Origin: Actinomycetes bacterium
GTDB lineage: Bacteria > Actinomycetota > Acidimicrobiia > Acidimicrobiales > RAAP-2
DNA length: 15,708 nt
Direction of reading: 5' to 3'
NCBI GenBank assembly: GCA_021826655.1
Contig: JAKAZC010000024.1
Coordinates: 1-15,708, forward strand
Shown: positions 13,816-15,708 of the stretch, piece by piece
Numbering within the stretch: the first letter of the stretch is position 1
Layout: every line of letters begins with the position of its first letter
Made by a program: the position numbers and the translations under genes
Notes under the pieces: model-generated
Told to the model about the DNA's origin: nothing
What the model saw: the letters and a program-made list of their open reading frames with translations, nothing else
The model's database searches: none

Positions 13816-14865
13816 TCACACGAGCGGCGCGAGCCCGTCGCCCGCCACCGGGGCGGGGAAGTCGAGCACGGAGACGCACCCCGGGGGCGCGGCCACCAGG
13901 CGCGGCACCACGTTCATCGCCCGTGACGCGTTCAGGCGGGCGTTCGCGATGGCCGGCTCGACTCCTTCGGGCCATCCGAACGTGGCCACGATCGGCGGCT
14001 CCCCGTCGATCTCCACGCGCCAGGGAGGCTCGTGGTGGTCCGCTCGCCACCCCGGCCCGAGGCCCAGGACCGCGGTCTGCTCGTTCGTGATGGTCAGGAA
14101 CTCCCGGTCACCTGCGAACGCGGCGAACCGCCACTGGGCCCCTGCAACGGTCCCTGCCTTCACCTCGTAGCCCGACGTGGGGAGCACCACGTCGGCCGGT
14201 GCGAGCGCGATGCGCTTCTCGACCAGCTGCACGTCCGTGCACTCGAACCCCATCGCCGTCGCCACCATGTTGGCCGACTGGCGCATGGCCCACACCCACC
14301 CGTTGTCCACCATCTCCTCGTTCTCGTTGCTCCCGGGCGGCAGGCCGATCCCGAGGCCCAGTTCGAGCTGTGCGGCGGACGGATAGTTCTCGACGTGGTT
14401 CCGCTGCCACACGCGAATCGCACGGACCCTGCCCGTGTACCCGCTCACGAAGAGGGGAAAGACGTCGCTGATGAGGCCCGGGATGTTGCCACCGGCAGCA
14501 AGGGATGCCCCGCCGGCGCGCCCCGCCGCGTCGAGCATCTCGAACTCAGGCTGGCCCGGCAGGAAGTAACCACCCATTCCCGTGTAGACGTTCACCCCGG
14601 CTCGCAGGAGGCGCTCGATCATCTGCACGTCCCAGAGCATCCCCGAGTAGATGGCTGCATCCGGCCGCGCCGCGAGCACCTGCCCGAGGTCCTGCGTGGT
14701 CGTGATCCCGTTCGGCGCTCCGCCGACCAGCGTGCCGGAATCGAGGCCGGCCTTGTCGTCGGCATGGACGAGCACCGACACCAGCTCGAGCTCGCGGTGG
14801 CCGGCGAGCCGGCGCACGATCTCGGACCCGACACCGCCGGTGTAGAGCTGTGCCAATCGAATCAC
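13816..14865 (-). CDS. NAD(P)-binding oxidoreductase, dihydrodipicolinate reductase-like
   Basis: A 349-aa protein. The N-terminal Rossmann fold starts at residue 2: 'IRLAQLYTGGVGSEIVRRLAG', with the dinucleotide loop GGVGS at 10-14, then 'LVSVLVHADDKAGLDSGTLVG'. The architecture recalls DapB-like and 2,4-diaminopentanoate/amine dehydrogenase-like proteins of actinobacteria, about 350 aa, rather than the 240-270 aa lysine-pathway DapB. A mid-region 'AAGGNIPGLISDVFPLFVSG' fits the substrate-binding part. Start GTG 14865 has GGGGGG upstream at suitable distance. A good promoter lies at 14949-14977. It is convergent with the crotonase. Substrate and direction are unknown; reduction or oxidation of a carbonyl or imine intermediate is possible. 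Confidence 0.85.
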   Translation of the reverse strand: MIRLAQLYTGGVGSEIVRRLAGHRELELVSVLVHADDKAGLDSGTLVGGAPNGITTTQDLGQVLAARPDAAIYSGMLWDVQMIERLLRAGVNVYTGMGGYFLPGQPEFEMLDAAGRAGGASLAAGGNIPGLISDVFPLFVSGYTGRVRAIRVWQRNHVENYPSAAQLELGLGIGLPPGSNENEEMVDNGWVWAMRQSANMVATAMGFECTDVQLVEKRIALAPADVVLPTSGYEVKAGTVAGAQWRFAAFAGDREFLTITNEQTAVLGLGPGWRADHHEPPWRVEIDGEPPIVATFGWPEGVEPAIANARLNASRAMNVVPRLVAAPPGCVSVLDFPAPVAGDGLAPLV

Positions 14866-14948
14866 CTACGACCCCCCGATCCATGTGGGCAGGGCCCGCC
14901 CGCTGAGCCGGCCGGTCCCGGCACGCGCCGATTGCACGAGCCCAGAAA

Positions 14949-14977
14949 AGAGTAATATGATTTCTTCCCCGCATCAA
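14949..14977 (-). promoter_or_regulatory. Candidate promoter for the DapB-like oxidoreductase gene
   Basis: On the minus strand TTGATG (14977-14972) and TACTCT (14954-14949) lie exactly 17 nt apart in an isolated AT-rich patch, a good sigma-70-like match. The start codon is about 80 nt downstream. The spacer's AATCATAT is nearly the same as AATCATGT upstream of the aldehyde dehydrogenase -10, which suggests common control of the two genes. Confidence 0.5.
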
Positions 14978-15023
14978 CCAGCAGGCGCCGGCCGGGCCCG
15001 TGATGTGCCCGGGCTCCGCACGC

Positions 15024-15051
15024 GCGGGCAGCTGCCCGCCTGACGGGGCAG
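15024..15051 (-). terminator. Palindromic GC hairpins downstream of the alcohol dehydrogenase gene
   Basis: GCGGGCAGCTGCCCGC (15024-15039) is a perfect 16-bp palindrome. An alternative stem pairs CTGCCC (15032-15037) with GGGCAG (15046-15051). It lies 43-70 nt past the alcohol dehydrogenase stop. There is no T-run, so termination is only a possibility; a dimeric regulator site is the alternative. Confidence 0.3.
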
Positions 15052-15093
15052 GTGCCGGCGACCGCGGCCACCCGATGGCGATCCGGTGGCCGC

Positions 15094-15708
15094 TCAGCCG
15101 ACCGCCGGACCCCTCCCGGGCGACCGGCGTGGATCGACCAGGATCTTGCACTCCTCGGCCGAGGAGGAGAGGGAGCCGAACGCCCGGTCGACCTCGCCGA
15201 GCGAGACGGTACTCGTCACCAGGGGGGCCGGATCGATGCGGCCCGAGGCGAACGCCCTGATCACCATCTCGAACTCCTCGGGAAGGTAGTAGACCGCGAA
15301 GGAGATCGTCAGCTCCTTCATCAGGGCTCGGACCGGGACGTAGGGATCGGGCGACGAGCACACGCCGGCGACGACGACACGACCCTTCGTCCCCGCTGCC
15401 GCCACGGCCACGTTCAGGAGCCCGGGCTTGCCGACGCACTCGACCACCACGTCGTAGCCCCCGCCCAGGTCGTCCGTCGCCGGGTCGACCACGGCCGTGG
15501 CTCCGAACGCCCGGCCCAGCCGCCGGCGGGACGGGGCCGGATCGGACACGACGATCTCTCCGGCCCCCATCTCGTCGGCCCCTCCGGCCGTGGCCAGCCC
15601 GACCGGTCCCGCCCCGATGATCGCGACGCGATCACCGGCCTCTATCCGGGCCGCCCGGGCCGTGTGCAGGCCGACCGAGAACGGCTCGACGAGCGCGCCG
15701 AACGGCTC
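15094..15708 (-). CDS. Zinc-type medium-chain alcohol dehydrogenase, C-terminal part (5' end outside window)
   Basis: The frame is open from the right edge to a stop at 15094, giving 204 aa of a protein usually about 340-350 aa. The visible part is the cofactor half of a medium-chain dehydrogenase. 'GALVEPFSVGLHTA' is the hinge helix typical of threonine/sorbitol dehydrogenase-like enzymes, followed by the Rossmann motif 'VAIIGAGPVGLAT', an acidic residue in 'IVVSDPAP' that favours NAD(H), then 'YDVVVECVGKPGLLNVAV' and 'GRVVVAGV'. The N-terminal catalytic-zinc motif is beyond the window and cannot be checked. It would oxidise a primary or secondary alcohol and pairs functionally with the aldehyde dehydrogenase. 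The 228-nt gap and separate promoter suggest it is not co-transcribed with the DapB-like gene. Confidence 0.92.
   Translation of the reverse strand, partial: EPFGALVEPFSVGLHTARAARIEAGDRVAIIGAGPVGLATAGGADEMGAGEIVVSDPAPSRRRLGRAFGATAVVDPATDDLGGGYDVVVECVGKPGLLNVAVAAAGTKGRVVVAGVCSSPDPYVPVRALMKELTISFAVYYLPEEFEMVIRAFASGRIDPAPLVTSTVSLGEVDRAFGSLSSSAEECKILVDPRRSPGRGPAVG

Overview
The window is GC-rich DNA with strong G/C bias at third codon positions. It carries actinobacterial family markers: a Ddn-type deazaflavin (F420)-dependent reductase, a P450 with a [3Fe-4S]-type ferredoxin, a DUF35 protein paired with a lipid-transfer-protein-like thiolase, and a DUF427 domain. I read it as chromosomal DNA of an actinobacterium, possibly an Acidimicrobiia-like or mycobacterium-related lineage; the lineage is inference. 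I see no rRNA, tRNA, CRISPR array, transposase or phage gene. Genes are tightly packed.

Layout, left to right. (1) 1-1861, minus strand: the N-terminal part of a probable small-molecule phosphotransferase running off the left edge, preceded by an aldehyde dehydrogenase. (2) 1862-2175: an AT-rich divergent promoter island, then a TetR regulator on the plus strand (2176-2913). (3) 2987-8255, minus strand: a six-gene run transcribed P450, CaiB/BaiF CoA-transferase, amidohydrolase, ferredoxin, SDR, F420-dependent reductase, with short gaps. A perfect 3 x 19 bp tandem repeat lies between the CoA-transferase and the amidohydrolase. (4) 8256-8493: a divergent promoter region. (5) 8494-11314, plus strand: a second paralogous amidohydrolase, a free-standing DUF35 Zn-ribbon/OB-fold protein and an Ltp2-like thiolase, translationally coupled. 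(6) 11457-13802, plus strand: a DUF427 plus TesB-like thioesterase fusion and an atypical crotonase. (7) 13816-15708, minus strand: a DapB-like NAD(P)-binding oxidoreductase, then a zinc-type alcohol dehydrogenase cut by the right edge.

How the genes may work together (inference). The set looks like a catabolic locus for a hydrophobic ring or side-chain compound. P450 and ferredoxin would hydroxylate; alcohol dehydrogenase/SDR and aldehyde dehydrogenase would oxidise to ketone or acid; the CaiB enzyme would load CoA. The crotonase and the DUF35/thiolase pair, which resembles the steroid side-chain aldolase Ltp2 and its DUF35 partner, would act on the acyl-CoA, and the thioesterase could release CoA. 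The two ACMSD-like amidohydrolases are the least explained part and may carry the distinctive C-C or C-N bond step. The TetR protein is the only visible regulator. The substrate cannot be named from sequence alone.
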